From positions 2,790,001 through 2,854,000 of the forward strand of contig NZ_CP009285.1 in assembly GCF_000758665.1 (NCBI RefSeq): a DNA stretch of 64,000 nt. Direction: 5' to 3'. The number at the start of each line of letters is the position of its first letter. The stretch's first letter is position 1. Shown in pieces: positions 33,843-42,910 of this stretch. The notes under the pieces are model-generated. The model searched no databases and was not told the DNA's origin. It was given only the letters and a program-made list of their open reading frames with translations. Both the position numbers and the translations under genes were made by a program. The DNA is from Paenibacillus borealis (lineage in GTDB: Bacteria > Bacillota > Bacilli > Paenibacillales > Paenibacillaceae).

Positions 33843-36800
33843 TTGAATTCAACCAGTAAAGCCATCCTTTCTCTTCTCCTCGCCGCAGAGCTTGCGGCCG
33901 GATCCGCATGGGGCGCAGGCCCGGTAGCCGCCGTCCCTTCGATACAGCCAGGCACTCCGTATAACGCTGCCGGCAGCTATGATGTAGCCGTTCCGCACAT
34001 TGTCGTCAACCAGATTTACGGCGGCGGTGATGCCGAAACTACAGAGGGCTACTTCTCCAAAGGCTTCATTGAGCTATATAATCCTACAGATACGGATGTG
34101 GATCTGAGCGGCTGGTCGGTGCAGTATTCTGATCCCGGCATGAACGGTGCCTGGAGCAGGCTTGCACTGACCGGTATCATTAAAGCACATTCTTCCTACC
34201 TTATTACGGATGGTAAAGTGAATCCCGTCTATCAAAGTGATCTCAGCGGCAAGGGCGATCAGAGCTGGGATGAACTTCTTTTTAATAATAAAGGCATGAA
34301 GGTGGTCCTTCTCAGCAGTTCCGCCCTGCTGGAGAACACAAATCCGTTCCTGGACAAGTCACCGGCTTACGTAGATATGATCGGTACAGCAGGCAATGAC
34401 AACGGTTCTACGATCGATGGCTATGAGACGGATTATCCGACCGGCAAAACCGGCGGCACCTCCAAGCAAAAGTCAGTGCGCCGCACGGATTATGCGGATA
34501 CCGACAACAATAAAGCAGATCTTGCCCAAATTTCCTTCGCTGATCTTGATGGGGCGGCAATGAACCGGATGAAGCCGCATAACAGTTCCGATGGCGCGTG
34601 GGGGATAACGGTTCCCGCCCTGGGCATAGCGACCGCTTCATTGCCTCAGGCGACTGCAGGGGCGCCCTATTCCGTATCGCTCTCGGTATATGGCGGAACA
34701 CAGCCGTATTCCTACACGGCAGCGGGGCTGCCTGACGGGCTGAGCATAGACTCGGTATCCGGTACAGTCAGCGGCATTCCGCTGAAAGCCGGAACAACGA
34801 CGGCCAGTTTCTCAGTGTACGACAGCACTTCTCCTTCCATCAAAGCTGAAGCCATTCTCCCGCTGACAGTCAAACCGGAGGCTGCTCCGCTCACTGAGGA
34901 TGTAATCAGCATCACCAAAATTGGCGGGTATGCGGTCGGTACGACCAGCGAGGACGGCGGTGTTGCCGAGATCATCAAGTACAACCGGGATAACGGGAAG
35001 TTCTACCTTGTCAACGGCTCGACACATCCGGCATCGGTGGACATCGTGAATCTGAAGGATGGTATCCATCCGGAGAAGGAAACAAGCATCAATGTGGAGC
35101 AGCTGTCGGAAACCGGGGGCTTCAGCTACGGTGACTTGACGAGTGTCGACATCAACACGGCGACCAAGCGGATTGCTGTTGCCGTGCAGGAAGAAGATGC
35201 GCTGAAGAACGGTAAAGTGCTCGTGTTGGATTATGACGGCAAGCTGATTGAAGAATATGAAACCGGCGTCCAGCCGGATATGCTCAAATATACGGAAGAC
35301 GGCCGTTATATTCTTACGGCAGACGAGGCTGAACCCCGCACACTTGCGGGTGATCCCGAAGGCAGTGTAACGATCATCAATACGGCTTCCAAAGCAGTGA
35401 ACCTGTTGAAATTCGATAATCCAGCCGTAATTGATGACCTTGTACACATCCGTGGTGCAGTTGATCCTAAGACCAGGCTAATTACCGGGAAAGGAAGCAA
35501 GGAGGATGCCGTACGCGATCTGGAGCCGGAGTTCATCGAGCTGTCCGAGGATCAGACAACGGCGTATGTCTCGCTTCAGGAGAATAACGCGATTGCTGCG
35601 GTTGATGTTGTTTCCGGGAAGCTGTTATGGGTCAAGGGCCTTGGATTCAAGGATTTAAGCAAGCCGGAGAATAAGCTTGATTTGTTAAATGACAGCACGA
35701 TCCATCTGGAGAATGTGCCGTTTAAAGGGGTTTACATGCCGGATGGAATCAGCCAATACACCGTAAACGGCAAAACCTATTTGTTCACAGCCAACGAAGG
35801 GGATGCCACGGAATGGGACAGCAAGGAAAATGTGACCAAGATCAGCAAAGTGAAAGGTCTGCTTAACCCGGATTCTGCTGCGGCGAAGTTCCTGAACGGC
35901 ACCACTAAATATGACGGGGTAGAAGTAATGTCGGATATGGGGAAGGATGATATCTACCTGTACGGAGGCCGTTCTTTCTCAGTATGGGATGCGGCGGACA
36001 TGACGCAGGTTTACGACAGCGGCAGCGATTTTGAACAGATTACAGCTGAACGTCTGCCCGACTATTTCAACGCAAGCAACAGCAACACGACACTTGACAG
36101 CCGCAGCTCCAAAAAAGGGCCGGAACCTGAATATGTCAAGGTAGGCAAGGTGGGGAAAAGGGCGCTGGCCTTCACCGGCCTGGAGCGCATCGGCGGTCTG
36201 ATGACCTATGATGTAACCAATCCCGGGCAGCCGCAGTTTGTGAATTACATCAATTCCCGCGAATTCACGCCTAAGAATAATCTGGAGACCGACACCGGGC
36301 CGGAAGGGATCGAATTCATCCCGGCACCGGCCAGTCCGACCGGACTGCCGCTCGTGCTGGTCGCTAATGAGGTCGGGGGAACGGTTGCCGTCTATCAGCT
36401 GAATGTGACGAAAATTTCACTGGATCATTCCTCGGTTTCCCTGAAAGCCGGGGGAACGACGGCAGTGCTTAAAGCGACCGTGGAAGCCGGCGGAGGAACG
36501 GAGGGCACGCTCAGCTGGAGTTCATCCAATCCCGCTATAGCTTCTGTCGACCAGAACGGGAAAATCACACCGCATGCAGCGGGAACAGCTGTTGTCTCGG
36601 TGTACAGTGCGGACGGCTACGGTGTAGCCGAATCGCAGGTAACGGTTGCGGCTGCCGATCCGGTTGTCAGCGTACCTGGTGCGGGTTCTTCCGGCGGCGG
36701 GTCCTCACCGGCAGCAGGGGCTGCAACTGCAACTGCAACTGCTGCAGTTACCATAGAAGGCGGCAAAGCTGTCATGGAACTGAAGGGACAAGCAGATGCA

Positions 36801-37952
36801 GAAGGGAAACTCAGCCTTGCGGTAACCGCAGATGAAGTGGCAGCGGCACTTGAGACATTGAAGACTTCAAGCACCAGGGAGCTTGTATTGCGTATCGCTT
36901 CGGATCGTGCTGCCGGAGAGGTATTGCTGAAGATTCCAGCCGCAGCATGGGCTCAAATGGCCGGCAGTCCGCTGGAGGCAGTGAGCGTGACCGGAGGGCT
37001 GGGTACAGTTACATTCGACCGGGCTGCATTCTCCGCCATTCACACGGCGGCAGGCAATGAAGATGTCAGCCTGACCATCGCCAAAGCCGATATCGGCAGT
37101 ACCTTGGCCGGTCAGGGAGCAGGTTCAGGCAGCATTATTGGCAGCCGCCCGGTGCTAATCCTCACGGTTCAGGCCGGAACGCAGATTCTTTCAAGCTTCG
37201 GCGGAGGTAATGTGGATGTAAGCATCCCTTATATACTGACGTCCGGCGAAGACCCCAATGCGGTTGCTGCCTATCAGGTGAGCGCAGGCGGAGAGCTGGT
37301 TGTCCTTCCGGGCAGCAGCTATGATCCGGGGAACGGCCTGCTCTCCTTCCGCACGAATCATTTCTCGGTGTACGCGGTTGGCTACAATAAGCTTGTGTTT
37401 GCGGATACGGGAAGCAGTTACGCCAAGGACTCCATTACGTATCTTGCGGCACGCGGCATTGTTACCGGGGTCTCCGCCGAGAACTTTGGCCTGAAAGACA
37501 AGCTGAGCCGCGGCGATGCCGCGCTGCTCCTGGCCCGTCTGGCCGGGGCAGAGCTGAATTCCTCAGCTGCCGGAAGCTTTACGGATGTGAAGCCGGGGGA
37601 CTATTATGCTGCCGCTGTGGACTGGGCGAATCAGAGCGGAATTGTCCAAGGAACGGGAGACGGAAGATTTGAGCCCAAGGCACCGGTCTCACGCGAGCAG
37701 CTCGCCGTAATGATGATCCGTCTGTCAGATTCATTAAAGTGGAGTCTGCCCGCAAACGGCGGCTCAGCGGCCTTTGCAGATCAGCAGATGATTAGCCCTT
37801 ATGCAGTGGAAGCCGCAGCTGCTGCAGTGCAGGCCGGCATTCTTTCCGGTCAGGCGAGCGCTGACGGCAGTGTCAGCTTCGCACCGAAGGCAGCCGCTAC
37901 ACGTGAGGAAACGGCGCATCTGTTAGCCAAACTGCTCAAAGCAGTGCAGTAA
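33843..37952 (+). CDS. large SLH surface protein with LTD, Ig-like and choice-of-anchor I domains
   Basis: 1369 residues from TTG 33843, with CAGGAGTG about 8 bases upstream. Order: signal peptide (1-about 30); a lamin-tail-type domain (about 48-160, IVVNQIYGGGDAE...FIELYNPTD); a putative Ig domain (255-345, GAPYSVSLSVYGG...GLPDGLSID); and a choice-of-anchor I/phytase-like beta-propeller (about 355-865, DMLKYTEDGRYILTADEAEP; TGPEGIEFIPAPAS). A Big_2 Ig-like domain (870-945) follows, then a Gly/Ser/Ala linker, a beta domain, and three SLH motifs (about 1190-1369) that bind secondary cell-wall polymer. It sits on the cell wall. The propeller may have phosphoesterase activity, unproven. Confidence 0.93.
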   Translation: MNSTSKAILSLLLAAELAAGSAWGAGPVAAVPSIQPGTPYNAAGSYDVAVPHIVVNQIYGGGDAETTEGYFSKGFIELYNPTDTDVDLSGWSVQYSDPGMNGAWSRLALTGIIKAHSSYLITDGKVNPVYQSDLSGKGDQSWDELLFNNKGMKVVLLSSSALLENTNPFLDKSPAYVDMIGTAGNDNGSTIDGYETDYPTGKTGGTSKQKSVRRTDYADTDNNKADLAQISFADLDGAAMNRMKPHNSSDGAWGITVPALGIATASLPQATAGAPYSVSLSVYGGTQPYSYTAAGLPDGLSIDSVSGTVSGIPLKAGTTTASFSVYDSTSPSIKAEAILPLTVKPEAAPLTEDVISITKIGGYAVGTTSEDGGVAEIIKYNRDNGKFYLVNGSTHPASVDIVNLKDGIHPEKETSINVEQLSETGGFSYGDLTSVDINTATKRIAVAVQEEDALKNGKVLVLDYDGKLIEEYETGVQPDMLKYTEDGRYILTADEAEPRTLAGDPEGSVTIINTASKAVNLLKFDNPAVIDDLVHIRGAVDPKTRLITGKGSKEDAVRDLEPEFIELSEDQTTAYVSLQENNAIAAVDVVSGKLLWVKGLGFKDLSKPENKLDLLNDSTIHLENVPFKGVYMPDGISQYTVNGKTYLFTANEGDATEWDSKENVTKISKVKGLLNPDSAAAKFLNGTTKYDGVEVMSDMGKDDIYLYGGRSFSVWDAADMTQVYDSGSDFEQITAERLPDYFNASNSNTTLDSRSSKKGPEPEYVKVGKVGKRALAFTGLERIGGLMTYDVTNPGQPQFVNYINSREFTPKNNLETDTGPEGIEFIPAPASPTGLPLVLVANEVGGTVAVYQLNVTKISLDHSSVSLKAGGTTAVLKATVEAGGGTEGTLSWSSSNPAIASVDQNGKITPHAAGTAVVSVYSADGYGVAESQVTVAAADPVVSVPGAGSSGGGSSPAAGAATATATAAVTIEGGKAVMELKGQADAEGKLSLAVTADEVAAALETLKTSSTRELVLRIASDRAAGEVLLKIPAAAWAQMAGSPLEAVSVTGGLGTVTFDRAAFSAIHTAAGNEDVSLTIAKADIGSTLAGQGAGSGSIIGSRPVLILTVQAGTQILSSFGGGNVDVSIPYILTSGEDPNAVAAYQVSAGGELVVLPGSSYDPGNGLLSFRTNHFSVYAVGYNKLVFADTGSSYAKDSITYLAARGIVTGVSAENFGLKDKLSRGDAALLLARLAGAELNSSAAGSFTDVKPGDYYAAAVDWANQSGIVQGTGDGRFEPKAPVSREQLAVMMIRLSDSLKWSLPANGGSAAFADQQMISPYAVEAAAAAVQAGILSGQASADGSVSFAPKAAATREETAHLLAKLLKAVQ

Positions 37953-37973
37953 TAAACCGTATTAAATGATTCT

Positions 37974-38020
37974 GAGGGGTGTTCAGAGGCCATGAAGTGG
38001 CCTCTGAACACCCCTCATTT
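37974..38020 (+). terminator. strong terminator of the SLH gene
   Basis: A perfect 19-bp stem begins GAGGGGTGTTCAGAGGCCA and ends ...AACACCCCTC, with the 5-base loop TGAAG, followed by ATTTTG. Confidence 0.9.
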
Positions 38021-38078
38021 TGTGAGCAGGATCAAGGCGGGCTAGAATCCACACAGTCAATGAACATTTGTGCTTTAG

Positions 38079-38103
38079 TTTACAATTTTTACAACCTTTT
38101 ACC
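38079..38103 (+). promoter_or_regulatory. possible Pho box upstream of the Ugp-like operon
   Basis: Three direct repeats TTTACA, TTTACA, TTTACC start at 38079, 38088 and 38098. Bacillus PhoP boxes are TT(A/T/C)ACA repeats spaced about 11 bases, so the spacing here is slightly tight. Phosphate control would suit a glycerol-phosphate transporter. Confidence 0.35.
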
Positions 38104-38220
38104 GGGGCTTGCCCTTCTCCTGATGCTGCGCTGACATCCAGGCTCTACACTGGCAGAGGTGGCAAGAAGGCAGGGCAGACTTAACAGACCCTAAGAATCA
38201 GACTTTAGGAGGTTTCTGAA

Positions 38221-39183
38221 TTGAGTAAGCTTGAGAACACTTTACCTCTTCCCGCAAGAGGGGAGAAGACAATCGCGGTGAGGGCCCGCCGCTCTTCCAA
38301 GCGAAGCAGCCTGCAGCTGAGGGAGAATGTGCTGGCGTATACTCTCCTGTCGCCTTCGCTGATCTTATTCGGCGTGTTCCTGTTCTATCCGCTGTTGAAA
38401 TCGGTCTACTTGAGCCTGCATAGCACCGATCCGGCCGGCAGAATTGCCGCTTATGTCGGCTTCGATAATTACACCGCGCTGTTCGCCTCCGGCCAGTTTC
38501 TGGACGGCATCCGGGTTACTGCGCTGTTCGCGCTGCTGACGGTTCCGACCGGCATGCTGCTGGCGCTTGTGCTCGCTGCACTCACTCAGCACAGGCTGCG
38601 CGGCAAGCGGCTGTTCCAGTTCGCCTTCTCCTTGCCCATGGTGCTCTCCGTCGGTTCGGCGGCAGTCATCTGGAAGTTCCTGTTCCACCCGACACTCGGA
38701 ATGCTGAATTATATGCTCGGGCTGGCCGGACTCCCTCCGGTAGCCTGGCTTGTCAACCCGGACTCCGCGCTGCTCTCCGTATCCCTGATGACCGTCTGGA
38801 TGAATCTGGGCTTCAATTACATTATCCTCTCCAGCGGACTGCAGGGGATTTCAGAAGAAATCTATGAGAGTGCTAGAATGGATGGTGCCGGGGCCATAAC
38901 GGTTTTTCGCAAAATAACACTTCCGCTGCTGTCACCTACCTTGTTCTTCGTGCTGGTCGTTTCGATCATCGGTGCTTTCCAGGCCTTCGGACAGATTAAT
39001 ATTCTGACCTCCGGCGGTCCGATGAACAGCACGAATGTATTCGTCTATTCCATATACCGGGAGGCGTTCGTGAACTTCCGCTTCGGAACCGGCAGCGCCC
39101 AGGCGCTGATGCTGTTCCTGGTCATTATGATCCTGACCCTGATCCAGTTCAAATGGGTAGAGAAGAAGGTGCATTACCAATGA
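38221..39183 (+). CDS. carbohydrate/glycerol-phosphate ABC transporter permease (UgpA/MalF-like)
   Basis: 320 residues from TTG 38221, with AGGAGG about 8 bases upstream. Six membrane segments. The EAA loop that contacts the ATPase reads EIYESARMDGAGAITVFRKI, near residue 215. The N-terminal 30 residues are basic and soluble. It forms a heterodimer with the next gene product, whose start overlaps this stop by four bases (ATGA). No ATPase gene is in the operon, so a shared MsmX/UgpC-type ATPase elsewhere is likely. Confidence 0.92.
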   Translation: MSKLENTLPLPARGEKTIAVRARRSSKRSSLQLRENVLAYTLLSPSLILFGVFLFYPLLKSVYLSLHSTDPAGRIAAYVGFDNYTALFASGQFLDGIRVTALFALLTVPTGMLLALVLAALTQHRLRGKRLFQFAFSLPMVLSVGSAAVIWKFLFHPTLGMLNYMLGLAGLPPVAWLVNPDSALLSVSLMTVWMNLGFNYIILSSGLQGISEEIYESARMDGAGAITVFRKITLPLLSPTLFFVLVVSIIGAFQAFGQINILTSGGPMNSTNVFVYSIYREAFVNFRFGTGSAQALMLFLVIMILTLIQFKWVEKKVHYQ

Positions 39184-40004
39184 TCAGGTCCAGAACAGCA
39201 CAAATGCTGCTGTATGCCGGCTTGACGCTGGCAGCACTGCTCGTACTGTATCCCGTGGTGTACAGCCTGTTTATGGCTGTGATGAGCCCGGCCGAAGCGA
39301 GCGCTTATCCGCCGTCCATCGTCCCGCATTCGTTTCACCCGGAGAATTTCCGCGAAGTGTTCAATATGATTCCGGTCGCAACTTTCATCGGCAACACATT
39401 TCTGGTATCGGCGATTGTCATGGCGGGTCAGCTGGTTACGGCCAGCCTGGCGGCGTACGCTTTTGCGCAGATGAATTTCAAAGGCAAGCCGCTGATCTTC
39501 AGCCTGTTCGTGGCTACCATGATGGTTCCCTGGGAAGTGACGATGATTCCGAATTATTTGACGGTGCGCGGGCTGGATTGGCTGGATACGTACCAGGGGC
39601 TTACGGTTCCTTTTCTGGCGACGGCGTTCGGCACCTTTCTGCTGCGCCAGTTCTTCCTGCAGCTCCCGAAGGAGCTGTTCGAAGCCGCACGGATCGACGG
39701 CTGCGGCCATATCCGCTACTTCCTGTTCCATATGCTGCCGCTCTCAAGACCGGCACTGGGCACCTTGGCTGTGTATTCTTTTCTGAACATGTACAACTCG
39801 TATCTCTGGCCGCTGCTTATCACGAACAGCAAGCCGATGCGGACGGTGCAGATTGGTATCTCTATGCTGGAGTTCCAGGAATCCACCTCATGGAATCTGG
39901 TGTTTGCCGGGATCACTCTGGCGATCCTTCCTTCGCTCCTGCTGCTCGTATTCGGTCTGAAACAGCTTGTCCGGGGGATGGCGGCAGGTGCGCTCAAGGG
40001 ATAA
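39180..40004 (+). CDS. carbohydrate/glycerol-phosphate ABC transporter permease (UgpE/MalG-like)
   Basis: 275 residues beginning MIRSRTAQML at the overlapping ATG. Six membrane segments, with the EAA loop ELFEAARIDGCGHIRYFLFH near residue 175. The NFREVFNMIPVATFIGNTFL motif is typical of MalG/UgpE-type subunits. It is translationally coupled to the first permease and followed 124 bases later by the binding-protein gene. Together the order permease-permease-binding protein matches UgpA-UgpE-UgpB. Confidence 0.92.
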   Translation: MIRSRTAQMLLYAGLTLAALLVLYPVVYSLFMAVMSPAEASAYPPSIVPHSFHPENFREVFNMIPVATFIGNTFLVSAIVMAGQLVTASLAAYAFAQMNFKGKPLIFSLFVATMMVPWEVTMIPNYLTVRGLDWLDTYQGLTVPFLATAFGTFLLRQFFLQLPKELFEAARIDGCGHIRYFLFHMLPLSRPALGTLAVYSFLNMYNSYLWPLLITNSKPMRTVQIGISMLEFQESTSWNLVFAGITLAILPSLLLLVFGLKQLVRGMAAGALKG

Positions 40005-40128
40005 CAGCAAGCCGCAACAGGGTTAACAGGTAAAGCAAGTCAGCTGCTCCGGCAGATGATGAATACGTATATATCGCTTCTGGACCAATCTAATTACAAA
40101 TTACAGGGGAAAAGGGAGAGATCATTCC

Positions 40129-41523
40129 ATGACAACGTTCAACTTCAAACGGGGATTCACACTGCTGTCCGTTAGCTTAATGCTGGCACTGGCCGGCTGC
40201 GGCAACAATTCAAATGCAGGCAATGCCGGAACTCCGGCTGCGGGCAACGCAACGAAGGCAGGCAGTGGTGAGGTGGTAAGTGCCGCGGCAGCTCCGGTCA
40301 AAATCACCTGGTGGCATTCGATGTCCGGTGCCGGGGAGAAAGCGATCAACGCCATCGTTGCCGCGTACAATGCCAGCCAGACAGCTGTCCAGGTTGAAGC
40401 GGTGTATCAGGGGAAATATGATGAGAGTCTCAATAAGCTCAAGGCTTCCATCGGTTCAAACAGCGGCCCGGATCTGATCCAGGTCTATGAAATCGGCAGC
40501 AAATTCATGATTGATTCCAAGCTGATCACGCCGGTCCAGCAGTTTATCGACAAGGATCAATTCGATCTGACCGGACTTGAACCGAATATTATCCGCTATT
40601 ACACCATTGATGATAAGCTGAATGCCATGCCTTTTAATACATCCAATCCAATCCTCTACTACAATAAGGATGCTTTCACGGCTGCGGGACTGGATGCGGA
40701 GAATCCGCCGAAGACTTATGAAGAGTTCGAGGCAGCAGCCAAAGCTCTGAGCAAAGACGGGAAGCCCGGAGCGGCCATTGCGATCTACGGCTGGTTCATG
40801 GAGCAGCTGTTCGCCAATCAGAACGCCGATTATGTGAATAACGGCAACGGACGCGATTCCGCGGCTACGGAATCCCTGCTCGCTTCGGATGCCGGTGTAA
40901 GCACACTGGAATGGTGGAAGAAGATGGTCGACGACGGCGTAGTTGCCAATCTCGGCCGGGATACGGATGATACGGATAGTGCTTTTGCAGCCGGTCAGGT
41001 GGCGATGACACTGAACTCTACGGCATCGCTGCGCAATATGGTGGAAGCGGCAGGCGGTAAATTCGAAGTGGGTACAGGATTCCTGCCGAAACCTGCATCA
41101 GCGAAGGAAGGCGGAGTTATTGTCGGCGGAGCCAGCCTGTATATTATGAACAGCAAGCCGGAAGAGCAGCAGCAGGCGGCCTGGGACTTCATCAAGTATG
41201 TGGCATCACCGGAGGTGCAGGCACAGTGGAGCGTAAGCACCGGATATTTCCCGATCAATAAAGCGGCTTACGATCAGCAGGTGCTCAAGGACAATATGGT
41301 GAAATATCCGCAATTCCAGACGGCTGTGGACCAGCTTCATGCATCCAGCGCGTCAACTGCAACATCAGGCGCGGTAATGGGCGTCTTCCCGGAAGCCCGC
41401 CAGATTGTTGAAGGTGCGGTTGAAGAAGCGCTGAACGGCCAGAAAACGCCGAAGCAAGCTCTGGAGGATGCCGGCAAGCAGATTACGGAGAAGATCGGGC
41501 AATACAATGATACGGTGAAATAA
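40129..41523 (+). CDS. UgpB-like solute-binding lipoprotein
   Basis: 464 residues. Signal peptide with lipobox LAGC (Cys24), then a low-complexity Asn/Ala/Gly linker. The mature domain KITWWHSMSGAGEKAINAIV, with VYQGKYDESLNKLKASI and LIQVYEIGSKFMID, closely follows UgpB, the glycerol-3-phosphate/glycerophosphocholine binding protein (EcUgpB: WHSMEG, YKGNYEQ, ILQVYEVG). The lipid anchor keeps it outside the membrane beside the two upstream permeases. GGGAGAG precedes the ATG. The substrate is inferred from similarity. Confidence 0.9.
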   Translation: MTTFNFKRGFTLLSVSLMLALAGCGNNSNAGNAGTPAAGNATKAGSGEVVSAAAAPVKITWWHSMSGAGEKAINAIVAAYNASQTAVQVEAVYQGKYDESLNKLKASIGSNSGPDLIQVYEIGSKFMIDSKLITPVQQFIDKDQFDLTGLEPNIIRYYTIDDKLNAMPFNTSNPILYYNKDAFTAAGLDAENPPKTYEEFEAAAKALSKDGKPGAAIAIYGWFMEQLFANQNADYVNNGNGRDSAATESLLASDAGVSTLEWWKKMVDDGVVANLGRDTDDTDSAFAAGQVAMTLNSTASLRNMVEAAGGKFEVGTGFLPKPASAKEGGVIVGGASLYIMNSKPEEQQQAAWDFIKYVASPEVQAQWSVSTGYFPINKAAYDQQVLKDNMVKYPQFQTAVDQLHASSASTATSGAVMGVFPEARQIVEGAVEEALNGQKTPKQALEDAGKQITEKIGQYNDTVK

Positions 41524-41566
41524 ATAGTAAGAAGCACCACACGCAGCTTTTGGCCAATTGCATATT

Positions 41567-41618
41567 AAAAGGGTGTCCTAAGCCAGTCTATTCAGTGGCC
41601 TCTGGACACCCTTTTCCT
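41567..41618 (+). terminator. terminator of the Ugp-like operon
   Basis: AAAAGGGTGTCC and GGACACCCTTTT form a perfect 12-bp stem around a 25-base loop with its own short stem. The T run is inside the stem end. Confidence 0.8.
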
Positions 41619-41714
41619 ATATAGGGAGCAGTTAGATGCATCATGGAAAAATCCGGAGCTTCGGGATAAGCTACAAGGGACGCATAAGGACGAGGATGGA
41701 GTGTGGGGCTGACC

Positions 41715-42632
41715 ATGAAGATTAATCGTTTACTGGGCATCGTAGTCTATCTGCTCAACCGGGAGACCGTCAGCGGGCGGGTGCTGGCCGGGAAGTTCGA
41801 AGTGTCGGCACGGACCATTCAGCGGGACATTGAAGCGATCAGTCTGGCCGGGATTCCCGTAGGCTCGCTGCAGGGGCTAAACGGAGGCTACTATATTATG
41901 GACAGCTTCAAGATGAACAGGCAGCTGCTTCGGCCGCAGGATTATGCGTATATTCTGGCTGCCCTAAAAGGCTTCGTATCCGGCTATGACAGCAGGCAAG
42001 CCCAGGATACCGTGGAGAAAATGATTGCCCTGTCGCCGGATAAGGATGCGGTTCCGCAAGCTTTTCAGCTGAATCTCGGGGTGCTTCAGGAAGGTATGGG
42101 GACCGGCGAAAGTATCGCTGTACTTGAACAAGCCATCCGTGAGAAGAGTACCGTTCAGTTTCAATATACGAATGCCCGTCATACGGCTTCCTGCAGGCGG
42201 GTTGAGCCGCTGCTGTTGACCTACAAGTGGTATGCCTGGTATTTATTTGCCTATTGCTGTGAGCAAGAGGATTACCGTCTGTTCCGCTTGTCGCGGATGC
42301 GCGATATCCTGGCTCTGCCCGAACCGTTCACCACAGTTCACGGGGATGCGGAGCTTCTGCTGGCCGGGCACGGAGACAACCGGGTCTATATAAGTATTAA
42401 GCTGCTTTGTCCGGCGGAGTACAGGGTGCTGCTGGAAGAGGCTTTGCCGAATGCCAGGCTGCTGGAGACGCGCGGGCAAAAGCTGGTGATGGGCTTTACG
42501 GTGCCAGAAGAGGAGGAGGGCTGGTTCGGCATTATCCTGCAGCACAGCCATCAGCTCACTGTTCTTGAACCGGAGTCACTCCGGGAGAAGCTGCTGGCCA
42601 GGGCCGGAATTATTCTGGATACTTACAGCTGA
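41715..42632 (+). CDS. WYL-domain transcriptional regulator (YafY/DeoR-like)
   Basis: About 305 residues. The N-terminal helix-turn-helix is MKINRLLGIVVYLLNRETVS then ARTIQRDIEAISLAGIPVG. The WYL domain spans about residue 135-215 (IREKSTVQFQYTNARH; ...YKWYAWYLFAYCCEQEDYRLFRLSRM), with a C-terminal WCX-like extension. WYL domains bind nucleic-acid fragments or other effectors and switch transcription. ATG 41715 is preferred on homology; a GTG at 41703 is in frame. It sits alone between two terminators, so the target is unknown. Confidence 0.88.
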   Translation: MKINRLLGIVVYLLNRETVSGRVLAGKFEVSARTIQRDIEAISLAGIPVGSLQGLNGGYYIMDSFKMNRQLLRPQDYAYILAALKGFVSGYDSRQAQDTVEKMIALSPDKDAVPQAFQLNLGVLQEGMGTGESIAVLEQAIREKSTVQFQYTNARHTASCRRVEPLLLTYKWYAWYLFAYCCEQEDYRLFRLSRMRDILALPEPFTTVHGDAELLLAGHGDNRVYISIKLLCPAEYRVLLEEALPNARLLETRGQKLVMGFTVPEEEEGWFGIILQHSHQLTVLEPESLREKLLARAGIILDTYS

Positions 42633-42746
42633 ATGGCAGCATAATGCGGGGGTTATCACCGCTTAGAACTGAACGGAAAGTTTGGCTATAGCGATTATTA
42701 TCTTACAAAATCCAAATAAAAGTAAATGAATAGTATTATTTGTCTC

Positions 42747-42793
42747 AGCCCTTTTTGTCTCCATTTTGGAGTACAGGAAGGGCTAAATTTTTT
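42747..42793 (+). terminator. terminator-like hairpin
   Basis: AGCCCTTTTTGTCTCC and GGAGTACAGGAAGGGCT pair with small bulges around ATTTT, followed by AAATTTTTT. Confidence 0.55.
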
Positions 42794-42910
42794 GCTGAAC
42801 AATGTCGAAAAAAAGAGTAGAGGTTCGATGACATCTGCGTATAGAATGGATAAGCACAGATTTACTATGGCAGGATGGAAAATTGATTGAGGCAAGGGTG
42901 GGAACGTCAG

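Noticed and set aside
36617..36874. 85-residue Ala/Ser-rich frame antisense to the SLH protein
   Set aside because: Antisense to a low-complexity Gly/Ala/Thr linker in the SLH gene; no start signals.
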